Source: Ramlibacter aquaticus (GTDB taxonomy: Bacteria > Pseudomonadota > Gammaproteobacteria > Burkholderiales > Burkholderiaceae_C). Taken from it: a stretch of DNA of 52,939 nucleotides. The DNA lies in assembly GCF_015159745.1 (NCBI RefSeq), contig NZ_JADDOJ010000019.1:1-52939 (forward strand), given 5' to 3'. The position numbers and the translations under genes are program-made. The notes under the pieces were generated by a model, which worked only from the letters and a program-made list of their open reading frames with translations, had not been told where the DNA came from and ran no database searches. Below, in pieces: positions 27,911 through 36,519 of the stretch (its first letter is position 1; every line of letters starts with the position of its first letter).

Positions 27911-28528
27911 ATGCCTGTGGTGGTTGTCGCGAATCCGAAGGGCGGCGTCGGCAAGTCCACGCTGGCCACCCATGTGGCCGGCTATTACGCCAGCCGCGGC
28001 CACGCGGTGATGCTGGGCGACGCCGACCGCCAGCAGTCCAGCGCATTGTGGCTGGGTTTGCGCCCGCCCGCTGCCCGGCCCATCCGCAGCTGGGACGTCT
28101 CGGCCGGCGTGGCCCGCCCGCCCAAGGGGACCACGCACGTGGTGCTGGACACCCCGGCCGGCCTGGACGGTGCGCTGCTGCGCCAGACGCTGGCCATCGC
28201 CGACAAGGTGCTGGTGCCGCTGCAACCCAGCCTCTTCGACATCTACGCCACCCGCGCCTTCCTGGACACGCTGGCCGCGCATCGCGGTTCGCGCAGGCTG
28301 CAGCTCGGGCTGGTGGGCATGCGCGTGGACAGCCGCACCCTCTCGGCCGACAAGCTGCAGGAATTCCTGCAGGGCCTGGGCCTGCCGGTGCTGGGCGAAC
28401 TGCGGCCGACGCAGAACTACGTCCACCTGGCGGCGCGCGGCCTCACGCTGTTCGACGTCGCCCCCGGCCGCGTCGAGAAGGACCTGGGCCAGTGGGAAGG
28501 CCTGTGTCGCTGGCTTGACAGCCGCTGA
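27911..28528 (+). CDS. Orphan ParA/MinD-family ATPase
   Basis: 205 residues. The deviant Walker A KGGVGKST at residues 10-17, the switch region LGDADRQQSSALW and VVLDTPAGLD are intact, so ATP-dependent dimerisation is expected. It lacks the N-terminal DNA-binding extension of plasmid ParA proteins, and no ParB or centromere-like repeat is adjacent. AGGAG lies 10 bases before the start. It is followed at 26 bases by the MaoC-type hydratase. The cargo it positions is unknown. Confidence 0.82.
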   Translation: MPVVVVANPKGGVGKSTLATHVAGYYASRGHAVMLGDADRQQSSALWLGLRPPAARPIRSWDVSAGVARPPKGTTHVVLDTPAGLDGALLRQTLAIADKVLVPLQPSLFDIYATRAFLDTLAAHRGSRRLQLGLVGMRVDSRTLSADKLQEFLQGLGLPVLGELRPTQNYVHLAARGLTLFDVAPGRVEKDLGQWEGLCRWLDSR

Positions 28529-28554
28529 GCGGCGCTGCGCTACATTGCCGTCCG

Positions 28555-29010
28555 ATGAGAACCTTCCAGACCCTCGAAGAGCTCGCCGCGCTGGTGGGCC
28601 AGGACGTCGCCACCAGCGACTGGATCACCGTCACGCAGGAGCAGGTCAACCAGTTCGCCCAGGCGACGGGTGACCACCAGTGGATCCACGTCGACGTGGA
28701 GCGGGCCAAGGCCGGCCCCTTCGGCGCGCCCATCGCGCACGGCTTCCTCACGCTCTCGCTGCTGCCGCGCTTCTTCGAGAACGCGCTGGCGGTGGTGCAG
28801 ACCCGCATGGGGGTGAACTACGGCCTGAACAAGGTGCGCTTCACCGCGCCCGTGCCCGTGGGCAGCCGGCTGCGCGCGCACATGAAGCTGCTGTCGGCCG
28901 AGCGCATCGACAACAACGGCTGGCAGATGGCCTGGGGCGTGAGCGTGGAGCGCGAGGGCGGCGACAAGCCGGTCTGCGTGGCCGAATCGCTCAGCCGCCG
29001 CTACCCGTAA
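28555..29010 (+). CDS. MaoC-like (R)-specific enoyl-CoA hydratase
   Basis: 151 residues with a single hot-dog fold. The catalytic hydratase-2 motif is FAQATGDHQWIH with Asp40 and His45, followed by FGAPIAHGFLTLSLLP. These enzymes hydrate trans-2-enoyl-CoA to (R)-3-hydroxyacyl-CoA, linking beta-oxidation to polyhydroxyalkanoate synthesis. The last 20 bases overlap the convergent trmL gene on the other strand. Confidence 0.85.
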   Translation: MRTFQTLEELAALVGQDVATSDWITVTQEQVNQFAQATGDHQWIHVDVERAKAGPFGAPIAHGFLTLSLLPRFFENALAVVQTRMGVNYGLNKVRFTAPVPVGSRLRAHMKLLSAERIDNNGWQMAWGVSVEREGGDKPVCVAESLSRRYP

Positions 29011-29464
29011 AGCCGTTCTGCCGCCAGGCCTCGAACACCGCCACCGCCACGGCGTTGGAGAGGTTGAGGCTGCGCTGCCCCGGCCGCATGGGCAGGCGCA
29101 GCCGCTGGGCCGGCGGGAAGGATTCGCGCAAGGCCGGGGCCAGCCCGCGGCTCTCGGCGCCGAAGACGAACCAGTCGCCCGGCAGGAAGCTCGCCTGATG
29201 CAGGCCGTGGCTGCCGTGGGTGGTGAAGGCGAACATGCGGGCCGGGTCCGGGCTGCAGCTCGCGAGGAAGGCGTCCCAGCCGGCGTGGCGCCGCACCTGC
29301 GCGTACTCGTGGTAGTCGAGCCCGGCGCGCTTCATGAGCTTGTCCTCCATGGAGAAGCCCAGCGGCTCGATCAGGTCCAGCGTGCAGCCGGTGTTGGCCG
29401 CCAGGCGGATCACGTTGCCGGTGTTGGGCGGGATTTCGGGCTCGACCAGGACGATGTGGAACAT
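28991..29464 (-). CDS. trmL: tRNA (cytidine(34)-2'-O)-methyltransferase TrmL
   Basis: 157 residues of the SPOUT family, the usual TrmL size. Visible are MFHIVLVEPEIPPNTGNVIRL at the N-terminus, the GAESRGLAP block for motif II and RSLNLSNAVAVAVFEAWRQ for the knotted SAM-binding motif III. The enzyme methylates the wobble base of tRNA-Leu isoacceptors. It follows comF by five bases on the same strand, and its 3' end overlaps the convergent MaoC gene by 20 bases. Confidence 0.88.
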   Translation of the reverse strand: MFHIVLVEPEIPPNTGNVIRLAANTGCTLDLIEPLGFSMEDKLMKRAGLDYHEYAQVRRHAGWDAFLASCSPDPARMFAFTTHGSHGLHQASFLPGDWFVFGAESRGLAPALRESFPPAQRLRLPMRPGQRSLNLSNAVAVAVFEAWRQNGFTGSGG

Positions 29465-29469
29465 GGGCG

Positions 29470-30261
29470 CTACAGCGGTTGCGGGGTGCGGGCGAAGACC
29501 AGCCCGTCGACGGCCAGGGCCCCCGCTTCCCGCAGGGCCGTGGCGGCGGCGCTCATGGAGGCGCCGCTGGTCATCACGTCGTCCACCAGCACGATGCGGC
29601 GGCCGCGCAATTGTGCCGCCCGCAGCGGTTCGGCCGCGAAGGCGCCGCGCACGTTGGCGGCGCGCTCGGCACGGGCCAGCGCGGCCTGCGGGGCCGTCTC
29701 GCGCAGGCGCAGCAGCAGGCCGGGGTCGGCCTTGCGCGGTGCCAGCCGGCGGGCGAGCAGCAGGGACTGGTTGAACCCGCGCTGGGCCAGGCGGCCCGGG
29801 GCCAGGGGCATGGGCAGCACCCAGTCGGCCTCTTCCAGCGCCGGCTCGACCCAGGGTGCGCTGCGCATCAGCAGCGCCAGCGAGGCGGCCCAGCCCGGCC
29901 AGCCGCGGAACTTGAATTCGGCCACGATGCCGCGCCAGGGGTAGCCGTAGTCGACGGCGGCGTGGCAGCGCGCCAGCACCGGGTCCTCGCGCAGGCAGCC
30001 GCCGCAGCGCACCACGCCGGCCGCCACCGGCAGCGCGCAGGTCCTGCAGCGCAGCCTGGGCTGGGCGAAGCGGGCGACGCAGGCCTCGCAGACCGGCTGG
30101 GCCGGCCAGGCGCCGCAGACGGCGCAGCGCGCGGGCACCGGGGGCAGGGCCCAAGGGCCGGGCAGCGCGGCCAGGACCGCCCGCGCCGCCGCGCCGGCCC
30201 GGCCGGCCCCGGCGCCCAGCGCGACCAGGGCCTTGGCGGCGGACGGCAGGCGCGGGCGCAT
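29470..30261 (-). CDS. comF: ComF-family phosphoribosyltransferase-like protein
   Basis: 263 residues. An N-terminal cysteine-rich zinc-ribbon region has repeated CxxC pairs (CAVCGAW, CEAC, CRTC, CGGC). The C-terminal PRTase fold has the PRPP-binding motif IVLVDDVMTSGAS. ComF proteins are linked to DNA uptake in competent bacteria, although the biochemical activity is not settled. It is co-transcribed with trmL and divergent from the BioC-like methyltransferase, with only 23 bases between starts. Confidence 0.85.
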   Translation of the reverse strand: MRPRLPSAAKALVALGAGAGRAGAAARAVLAALPGPWALPPVPARCAVCGAWPAQPVCEACVARFAQPRLRCRTCALPVAAGVVRCGGCLREDPVLARCHAAVDYGYPWRGIVAEFKFRGWPGWAASLALLMRSAPWVEPALEEADWVLPMPLAPGRLAQRGFNQSLLLARRLAPRKADPGLLLRLRETAPQAALARAERAANVRGAFAAEPLRAAQLRGRRIVLVDDVMTSGASMSAAATALREAGALAVDGLVFARTPQPL

Positions 30262-30284
30262 CGGGTCAATATACTGCGCTGCCC

Positions 30285-31175
30285 ATGGCCACCGACCTCC
30301 CCCCTTCGCTCGACCCCGTGGCCGCCCGGCGCTGGCAGGCCCGCGCCCCCGCGGCCTCGCCCTGGCTGCACGAGGAGGTGGGCCGGCGCATGGCCGAGCG
30401 GCTGGAGTGGATCCGGCTGGCGCCCCGCCAGTGGGTGGACTGGGAGCCGGTGCGCGGCGGCCTGGCCGCCCACGCGCTGGTGCAGGCGCGCTACCCCCAG
30501 GCGGCTTGCACCGCCGTCGAGCCTGTCCCCGCGCGGGCCGAGGCGGCGCGCGCGGCCCTGGCCAGGCCCTGGTGGAAGCGCTGGGGCGCCGGCCTCGAAT
30601 TCACGGATCCGGCCCCGGGCGCGGCGCAGATGCTCTGGTCCAACATGGCCCTGCACGACGCGCCCGACCCGCAGGCGCTGATCGCCCGCTGGCATGCGGC
30701 GCTGGCCACCGATGGCTTTCTCATGTTCTCCTGCCTGGGCCCGGACACGCTGCGCGAGCTGCGCGCCCTGTACCTCGCGCTGGGCTGGCCGCCGCCCGCG
30801 CATGAGTTCACCGACATGCACGACTGGGGCGACATGCTGGTGCACGCCGGCTTTGCCGAGCCGGTGATGGACATGGAGCGCATCACCCTCACCTGGGGCT
30901 CGCCCCAGGCCCTGCTGGACGAGCTGCGGGGGCTGGGCACGAACCTGGCAACAGCGCGCTTTCCCGGATTGCGCGGCCGCGGCTGGCGTGAGAGCCTCCT
31001 GCGTGAACTGTCAGCCCGGCTGGCGGGCAGCGATGGGCGGCTCGCGCTCACCTTCGAGATCATCTACGGCCATGCGCTCAAGCCGGCGCCGCGGGTGAAG
31101 GTGGCGTCCGAGAGCGCGGTGTCGCTGCGCGACATGCAGCAGCTGTTGCAGAGCGGCCGAAAGTTGGGGCGCTAG
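30285..31175 (+). CDS. BioC-like class I methyltransferase-fold protein
   Basis: 296 residues. Later methyltransferase blocks are recognisable: AQMLWSNMALHDAPDPQALI (motif II/III region) and GFLMFSCLGPDTLREL, which resembles malonyl-ACP O-methyltransferase BioC. The glycine-rich SAM motif I, normally DLGCGxG, is replaced by WVDWEPVRGG, so SAM binding may be altered. No other biotin genes are in the window. Starts at an ATG 23 bases from the divergent comF start. It may be a BioC paralog or a non-catalytic relative. Confidence 0.7.
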   Translation: MATDLPPSLDPVAARRWQARAPAASPWLHEEVGRRMAERLEWIRLAPRQWVDWEPVRGGLAAHALVQARYPQAACTAVEPVPARAEAARAALARPWWKRWGAGLEFTDPAPGAAQMLWSNMALHDAPDPQALIARWHAALATDGFLMFSCLGPDTLRELRALYLALGWPPPAHEFTDMHDWGDMLVHAGFAEPVMDMERITLTWGSPQALLDELRGLGTNLATARFPGLRGRGWRESLLRELSARLAGSDGRLALTFEIIYGHALKPAPRVKVASESAVSLRDMQQLLQSGRKLGR

Positions 31176-31233
31176 GCGATCCTGTCAAGCCCCTGCATCA
31201 AGCCCAAGCTAGAATGTCCGAGTAATTTCGAGC

Positions 31234-31719
31234 ATGTCCCCCGTGTCGAACCTGGTGTTTCGTTTTGCCACCGTGCAGGGCCAGGCCGTGCAGTGGCTCC
31301 TCAAGCGCAACTGCTCGGTCACCCCGGCGCAGCTGGGCTGGCTGTACGCGTCGCTGTGCGCCATCTCGCTGGGGATCGCCTGCGTGTTCTGGTTCTTCGG
31401 GGCGGTGCTGGTCATGCCCTTCGCCTGGGTCGAACTGGCGGCGGTGGGCCTGGCCTTCCTGGCCTACGCCCGCCACGCTGCGGACGGCGAGCGCATCTGG
31501 CTCAAGGGCCGGCAGCTCGTGGTGGAGCTCGAAATGGGGGGTCATCGCAGCCGCGCGGAGTTCAACCGCGACTGGGTGCGGGTGGAGCCGGGCGTGGGGG
31601 ACAGGTCGCTGATCGAGCTGTCCGGCCAGGGCCGGCGGGTGAATGTGGGGCGCTACGTGCGCCCCGAGCTGCGTCCGGCGCTTGCGCAGGAGATCCGTCG
31701 GGCGCTGCGCGAGGCTTGA
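31234..31719 (+). CDS. DUF2244 membrane protein upstream of cytochrome oxidase
   Basis: 161 residues with two membrane segments (about residues 30-70: GWLYASLCAISLGIACVFWF, then VMPFAWVELAAVGLAFLAY) followed by a small beta-rich cytoplasmic domain. DUF2244 proteins commonly stand directly before cox genes in alpha- and betaproteobacteria. Here the gene ends 67 bases before coxB on the same strand. A role in oxidase assembly is inferred from position; none is proven. Confidence 0.82.
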   Translation: MSPVSNLVFRFATVQGQAVQWLLKRNCSVTPAQLGWLYASLCAISLGIACVFWFFGAVLVMPFAWVELAAVGLAFLAYARHAADGERIWLKGRQLVVELEMGGHRSRAEFNRDWVRVEPGVGDRSLIELSGQGRRVNVGRYVRPELRPALAQEIRRALREA

Positions 31720-31786
31720 GAAGACGAGGGGCCGAGGGCGGCCGGGACTGACAATTGAGACAAAAGGCTGAAGCGAATTGAGAATC

Positions 31787-32950
31787 ATGAAGAGCATCCC
31801 CACCCACCTGGCCTCGCTGCTGTTCGCACTGGCCGCCGTCTCGCCCGCAGCCCACGCGGTGAATGACCTGCCCGGCGGTCCCGGGGTCCGCCAGCTGAAC
31901 CTGCACACCGCCGCCACCCGCATCGCGGTCGAGCAATCCTGGCTGCACTGGTTCATGCTGATCACCTGCGTGGTGATCTTCATCGTGGTCTTCGCCGTGA
32001 TGTTCTATTCGGTCTGGAAGCACCGCAAGTCGCGCGGCGCCGTGCCGGCCACCTTCAGCGAATCCGTCACCGTCGAGATCGTCTGGACCATCATTCCCTT
32101 CCTGATCGTGATCGGCATGGCGCTGCCCGCCACCAAGGTGCTGGTCGCCTCCAAGGACACCAGCAACGCCGACCTGACCATCAAGGCCACCGGCTACCAG
32201 TGGAAGTGGGGCTATGACTACCTCAAGGGCGAGGGCGAGGGCGTGTCCTTCCTGTCCACCCTGCTGCCCTCGCTCCGCGAGATGTCCAACAACGGCGCCA
32301 AGGGCGACATCCCGGACAACTACCTGCTCGAGGTCGACAACCCGCTGGTGGTGCCGGTCAACAAGAAGATCCGCATCATCACCACCGCCGACGACGTGAT
32401 CCACTCCTGGGGCGTGCCGTCCTTCGGCGTCAAGCAGGACGCGATCCCCGGCTTCGTGCGCGACACCTGGTTCCGCAGCGAGAAGGTGGGCGATTTCTAC
32501 GGCGACTGCTACGAGCTCTGCGGCAAGGAGCACGCCTACATGCCCATCCACGTGAAGGTGCTGGCCCAGCAGGACTACACCGCCTGGGTCGAGGGCCAGA
32601 AGAAGGCCATGGCCGCCAAGGCCGACGATCCGTCCAAGGTCTGGACCATGGACGACATCATGGCCCGCGGCGAGAAGGTCTACGCCTCCAACTGCGCGGC
32701 CTGCCACCAGGCCAACGGCAAGGGCGCCGGCCCCATCCTGCCCCTGGACGGCTCGGCCATCGTGAACGACGCCGACAAGACCAAGCAGATCGCCGTCGTG
32801 CTGAACGGCCGCAATGCGATGCCCTCGTGGAAGTCGCAGCTCTCGGACACCGAGATTGCCGCCGTCATTACCTACACCAAGAACCACTGGTCCAACAAGA
32901 CCGGCCAGCTGGTGCAGCCGGCCGACGTGGTTGCCCAGCGCGGCAAGTGA
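31787..32950 (+). CDS. coxB: Cytochrome c oxidase subunit II with fused cytochrome c domain
   Basis: 387 residues. A signal peptide ends at about AAHA (21-24), then two membrane helices (about 52-76 and 97-118). The CuA cupredoxin domain has ligands His206, Cys241, Glu243, Cys245, His249 and Met252 (CYELCGKEHAYM). A C-terminal cytochrome c module carries the heme motif CAACH at 303-307, which makes this a caa3-like subunit II taking electrons directly from small cytochromes. ATG at 31787 gives a standard signal peptide; a TTG nine bases upstream is less likely. First structural gene of the cox operon. Confidence 0.92.
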   Translation: MKSIPTHLASLLFALAAVSPAAHAVNDLPGGPGVRQLNLHTAATRIAVEQSWLHWFMLITCVVIFIVVFAVMFYSVWKHRKSRGAVPATFSESVTVEIVWTIIPFLIVIGMALPATKVLVASKDTSNADLTIKATGYQWKWGYDYLKGEGEGVSFLSTLLPSLREMSNNGAKGDIPDNYLLEVDNPLVVPVNKKIRIITTADDVIHSWGVPSFGVKQDAIPGFVRDTWFRSEKVGDFYGDCYELCGKEHAYMPIHVKVLAQQDYTAWVEGQKKAMAAKADDPSKVWTMDDIMARGEKVYASNCAACHQANGKGAGPILPLDGSAIVNDADKTKQIAVVLNGRNAMPSWKSQLSDTEIAAVITYTKNHWSNKTGQLVQPADVVAQRGK

Positions 32951-33000
32951 ACCGCGCCTGACAACGAAGAGACACCGGAAATCCTGAGGAACACCAAGAC

Positions 33001-34647
33001 ATGAGCGCCGTCCTCGACCACCACGACCACGCCCACGGGCACGACGACCACCACGAGCACGCCCCCACGGGCTGGCGACGCTGGGTGTACGCCACCAACC
33101 ACAAGGACATCGGGACGCTGTACCTGCTGTTCTCGTTCACCATGCTGATGGTGGGCGGCACGCTGGCCCTGCTGATCCGCGCCGAGCTGTTCCAGCCCGG
33201 CCTGCAGCTGGTCAACCCCGAGCTGTTCAACCAGCTGACCACCATGCACGGCCTGATCATGGTGTTCGGCGCGATCATGCCGGCGTTCGTGGGCTTCGCG
33301 AACTGGATGATCCCGCTGCAGATCGGCGCGCCCGACATGGCCTTCGCCCGCATGAACAACTTCAGCTTCTGGCTGATGGTGCCGGCGGGGATGATGCTGG
33401 TGGGTTCCTTCTTCATGCCCGGTGGCGCTCCCGCCTCCGGCTGGACGATGTACGCGCCCCTGACGCTGCAGATGGGCCCGTCCATGGACGCCGCCATCTT
33501 CGCTATGCACGTCCTGGGCGCTTCGTCCATCATGGGCTCGATCAACATCATCGTCACCATCCTGAACATGCGCGCGCCCGGCATGACGCTGATGAAGATG
33601 CCGATGTTCTGCTGGACCTGGCTGATCACTGCCTACCTGCTGATCGCCGTGATGCCCGTGCTGGCCGGCGCGATCACCATGACGCTGACCGACCGCCACT
33701 TCGGCACCACCTTCTTCAACCCCGCCGGCGGCGGTGACCCGGTGATGTTCCAGCACATCTTCTGGTTCTTCGGCCACCCCGAGGTCTACATCATGATCCT
33801 GCCGGCCTTCGGCATCATCAGCCAGGTCGTGCCCGCCTTCGCGCGCAAGAAGCTGTTCGGCTACGCCTCCATGGTGTACGCCACCAGCTCCATCGCCATC
33901 CTGTCCTTCATCGTGTGGGCGCACCACATGTTCACCACCGGCATGCCGGTGACGGGCCAGCTCTTCTTCATGTACGCGACCATGCTGATCGCGGTGCCCA
34001 CGGCCGTGAAGATCTTCAACTGGATCGCCACCATGTGGCAGGGCTCGATGACCTTCGAGACGCCCATGCTGTTCGCGGTGGGCTTCATCTTCGTGTTCAC
34101 CATGGGCGGCTTCACCGGCCTGATCCTGGCGATGGCCCCGATCGACCTGCTGCTGCAGGACACCTACTACGTGGTGGCGCACTTCCACTACGTGCTGGTG
34201 GCCGGCTCGCTTTACGCCATGTTCGCGGGCTTCTACTACTGGTCGCCCAAGTGGACCGGCGTGATGTACAACGAGACGCGCGGCAAGATCCACTTCTGGT
34301 GGTCGCTGATCTCCTTCAACGTCACCTTCTTCCCGATGCACTTCCTGGGCCTGGCCGGCATGCCCCGCCGCTATGCCGACTACCCGGCCCAGTTCGCCGA
34401 CTTCAACGCGGTCGCGTCCGTCGGTGCGTTCTTCTTCGGCTTCGCCCAGGTGTACTTCTTCTTCTTCGTCGTGCTGCCCGTGATGATGGGCAAGGGCGAG
34501 AAGGCGCCGCAGCGTCCCTGGAACGACCCGGATGGCAAGGGTGCCGAGGGCCTGGAGTGGGAAGTCGCCTCGCCGGCGCCCTTCCACACCTTCGAAGTTC
34601 CGCCCAAGCTGAACGCCGCCGCGAACCGCATCGTCGAGAGCCACTGA
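33001..34647 (+). CDS. coxA: Cytochrome c oxidase subunit I (heme-copper, aa3 type)
   Basis: 548 residues and about 12 membrane helices. Heme a ligand His83 lies in TMHGLIMVFG. The CuB site has His259 with the cross-linking Tyr263 (HPEVY, including the proton-channel Glu261), plus His308 and His309. The heme ligands His394 and His396 are in VVAHFHYVL. An unusual N-terminus has nine His in residues 7-20 (HHDHAHGHDDHHEH), a possible metal-binding tail. Catalyses reduction of O2 to water with proton pumping in the cytoplasmic membrane. Lies 50 bases after coxB. Confidence 0.94.
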   Translation: MSAVLDHHDHAHGHDDHHEHAPTGWRRWVYATNHKDIGTLYLLFSFTMLMVGGTLALLIRAELFQPGLQLVNPELFNQLTTMHGLIMVFGAIMPAFVGFANWMIPLQIGAPDMAFARMNNFSFWLMVPAGMMLVGSFFMPGGAPASGWTMYAPLTLQMGPSMDAAIFAMHVLGASSIMGSINIIVTILNMRAPGMTLMKMPMFCWTWLITAYLLIAVMPVLAGAITMTLTDRHFGTTFFNPAGGGDPVMFQHIFWFFGHPEVYIMILPAFGIISQVVPAFARKKLFGYASMVYATSSIAILSFIVWAHHMFTTGMPVTGQLFFMYATMLIAVPTAVKIFNWIATMWQGSMTFETPMLFAVGFIFVFTMGGFTGLILAMAPIDLLLQDTYYVVAHFHYVLVAGSLYAMFAGFYYWSPKWTGVMYNETRGKIHFWWSLISFNVTFFPMHFLGLAGMPRRYADYPAQFADFNAVASVGAFFFGFAQVYFFFFVVLPVMMGKGEKAPQRPWNDPDGKGAEGLEWEVASPAPFHTFEVPPKLNAAANRIVESH

Positions 34648-34649
34648 GC

Positions 34650-34781
34650 GTGGCCACGCAGTCGATGACGCCCGAGGACAAGAAGCGCAAGGACAACCTG
34701 CGCCTGGGGCTGGTGCTGGCCTCCATCGCCTTGGTGTTCTTCGTCGGGTTCATGGCCAAGACAATCCTGTTCGGGCACTGA
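34650..34781 (+). CDS. Cytochrome oxidase small assembly protein (43 aa)
   Basis: A single-helix protein: a polar N-terminus (TPEDKKRKDNLRLG) and one membrane segment (LVLASIALVFFVGFMAKTIL). Small proteins like this lie between coxA and ctaG throughout Burkholderiales and are annotated as oxidase small assembly proteins on that basis. The GTG start at 34650 is two bases after the coxA stop; an ATG at 34665 would give 38 residues. Its stop lies six bases before ctaG. Confidence 0.75.
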   Translation: MATQSMTPEDKKRKDNLRLGLVLASIALVFFVGFMAKTILFGH

Positions 34782-34786
34782 ATTCC

Positions 34787-35359
34787 ATGGGCATCCGGGC
34801 CGAAAACTTCAAGATGGTGGGCAAGCTGGGCGTGATCGCGGCCGGCATGTTCCTCTTCGGCTACGGCCTGGTGCCCATCTACAAGCACATCTGCGAGATC
34901 ACCGGCATCAACGTCCTCGCCGTGGGCGAGAAGGAAGTGCCGGGCGGCGCCAAGGTCGGCACCAACTCGCAGGTCGACACCAGCCGCATCATCACCGTCG
35001 AATTCGACGCCAACGCCCACGGGCCCTGGAAGTTCAAGCCGGCCGTCAACTCGGTGCAGGTGCACCCGGGCGAGCTGGCGACGGTGATGTACGAGTTCCA
35101 GAACACGCAGAACCGCCGCATGTCGGCGCAGGCCATCCCCAGCTATGCGCCGCGCGAGGCCGCGTCGCACTTCAACAAGGTGGAATGCTTCTGCTTCCGC
35201 CAGTACACGCTGGACCCGGGCGAGAAGAAGCAGTGGCCGGTGGCTTTCGTGATCGATCCCAAGCTGTCCAAGGACGTCACGACCATCACGCTGTCCTACA
35301 CCTTCTTCGAAGTCGGTTCGTCGACGGCGCAGGCGCCGTCCGAAGGCAAGCCCTCATGA
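34787..35359 (+). CDS. ctaG: Cytochrome c oxidase assembly protein CtaG/Cox11 (CuB insertion)
   Basis: 190 residues. One N-terminal membrane helix (about 11-30) is followed by a periplasmic immunoglobulin-like domain. The copper-binding CFCF motif lies in KVECFCFRQYTLDPGE. Cox11 delivers copper to the CuB centre of subunit I. It follows the small assembly gene and overlaps the DUF2970 gene by ATGA, consistent with translational coupling. Confidence 0.92.
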   Translation: MGIRAENFKMVGKLGVIAAGMFLFGYGLVPIYKHICEITGINVLAVGEKEVPGGAKVGTNSQVDTSRIITVEFDANAHGPWKFKPAVNSVQVHPGELATVMYEFQNTQNRRMSAQAIPSYAPREAASHFNKVECFCFRQYTLDPGEKKQWPVAFVIDPKLSKDVTTITLSYTFFEVGSSTAQAPSEGKPS

Positions 35360-35535
35360 ACGTGCTGCGCACCGCCAAGGCCGTGGGCTGGTCGTTCATC
35401 GGCATTCGCAAGAACAGTGAATCCCATGAGGACATGGGGCAGCTCAAGCCCTTCCACGTGATCGCGGTCGCCCTGGTGGGCGTCGCGGCCTTCGTGGGCG
35501 GGCTGATCGCGCTGGTGCATTGGGTCGTGCAGTGA
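35356..35535 (+). CDS. DUF2970 small membrane protein
   Basis: 59 residues: an N-terminal WSFIGIRKNSESHEDMGQLKP block typical of DUF2970 and one C-terminal membrane helix (VIAVALVGVAAFVGGLIALV). It starts inside the ctaG stop codon (ATGA overlap) and lies 58 bases before coxC. Conserved at this position in betaproteobacterial cox clusters; its role is unknown but probably in assembly or stability of the oxidase. Confidence 0.82.
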   Translation: MNVLRTAKAVGWSFIGIRKNSESHEDMGQLKPFHVIAVALVGVAAFVGGLIALVHWVVQ

Positions 35536-35593
35536 GAGCGCCGCGAGGCAAGAGACAAGAGACAAAACGAGAGAAACGGAACCAGGAGTCGAG

Positions 35594-36472
35594 ATGAGTA
35601 CCAGCGCAACCGCCACGCCCAACTATTACGTTCCGCAGCCTTCGCGCCACCCGGCCTTCATGGCCGTCGGCCTGCTGCTGGTGATCTTCGGCGCCTCCCA
35701 GTGGATCAATGGCGCGGACTGGGCCAAGTGGGTGGTGGCCGCCGGCTTCCTCTGGGTCTTCACCGTGATGTTCCAGTGGTTCCGCGACTCCATCGGCGAG
35801 AGCGAGAGCGGCCAGTACGGCCACCGCATCGACATCTCCTACCGCTGGGCGATGAGCTGGTTCATCTTCTCGGAGGTGATGTTCTTCGGCGCCTTCTTCA
35901 CCGCCCTGTGGTGGATGCGCTCGCACTCGGTGCCGGCGCTGGGCGGCGTGGACAACGCGCTGCTGTGGCCCGACTTCAAGGGCGTGTGGCCCACGATGGC
36001 GCCCGGCAGCACGGCCTCGCCGGCGAACATCATCGAGCCCTTCCAGACGATGACGCCGTTCTGGCTGCCCACCATCAACACCGCGCTGCTGCTGTCCTCG
36101 GGCGTCACGCTGACGGTCGCCCACCACGCGCTGCGCGAGAACCACCGCGGCCGCACCATCGCCTTCATGTGGATGACGGTGCTGCTGGGCGCGACCTTCG
36201 TGTGCGTGCAGGGCTATGAATACTTCCACGCCTACCATGAGCTGAACCTCAAGCTCAGCTCCGGCGCCTACGGCTCGACCTTCTTCATGCTGACCGGCTT
36301 CCACGGCTTCCACGTGCTCGTGGGCATGCTGATGCTGCTGTTCATCACCATCCGCCTGATGAAGGGCCACTTCACCGCTGATCGCCACTTCGGCTTCGAA
36401 GGCGCGGCCTGGTACTGGCACTTCGTGGACGTGGTCTGGCTGGGCCTCTACACCCTGGTCTACTGGCTCTGA
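35594..36472 (+). CDS. coxC: Cytochrome c oxidase subunit III
   Basis: 292 residues and seven membrane helices. HPAFMAVGLLLVIFGASQWIN, RWAMSWFIFSEVMFFGAFF (with the conserved SEVMFF glutamate) and the closing GAAWYWHFVDVVWLGLY are diagnostic. Stabilises subunit I and the proton-uptake path. AGGAG lies eight bases before the start. It is the last gene of the first cox transcription unit: a strong hairpin follows at 36494-36519. Confidence 0.92.
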   Translation: MSTSATATPNYYVPQPSRHPAFMAVGLLLVIFGASQWINGADWAKWVVAAGFLWVFTVMFQWFRDSIGESESGQYGHRIDISYRWAMSWFIFSEVMFFGAFFTALWWMRSHSVPALGGVDNALLWPDFKGVWPTMAPGSTASPANIIEPFQTMTPFWLPTINTALLLSSGVTLTVAHHALRENHRGRTIAFMWMTVLLGATFVCVQGYEYFHAYHELNLKLSSGAYGSTFFMLTGFHGFHVLVGMLMLLFITIRLMKGHFTADRHFGFEGAAWYWHFVDVVWLGLYTLVYWL

Positions 36473-36493
36473 GCGGCGCGCCGCGCCAAGCAC

Positions 36494-36519
36494 GGGGGCC
36501 GCGCGTGCGGCCCCTGTTT
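36494..36519 (+). terminator. Terminator after coxC
   Basis: Arms GGGGCCGC (36495-36502) and GCGGCCCC (36507-36514) enclose a GCGT loop, followed by TGTTT. It also lies at the 3' end of the convergent small twin-TM gene. Confidence 0.65.

Noticed and set aside
27911..28528. Plasmid or chromosome partition locus
   Set aside because: ParA-like ATPase only; no ParB, no parS-like repeats, and neighbours are metabolic genes.
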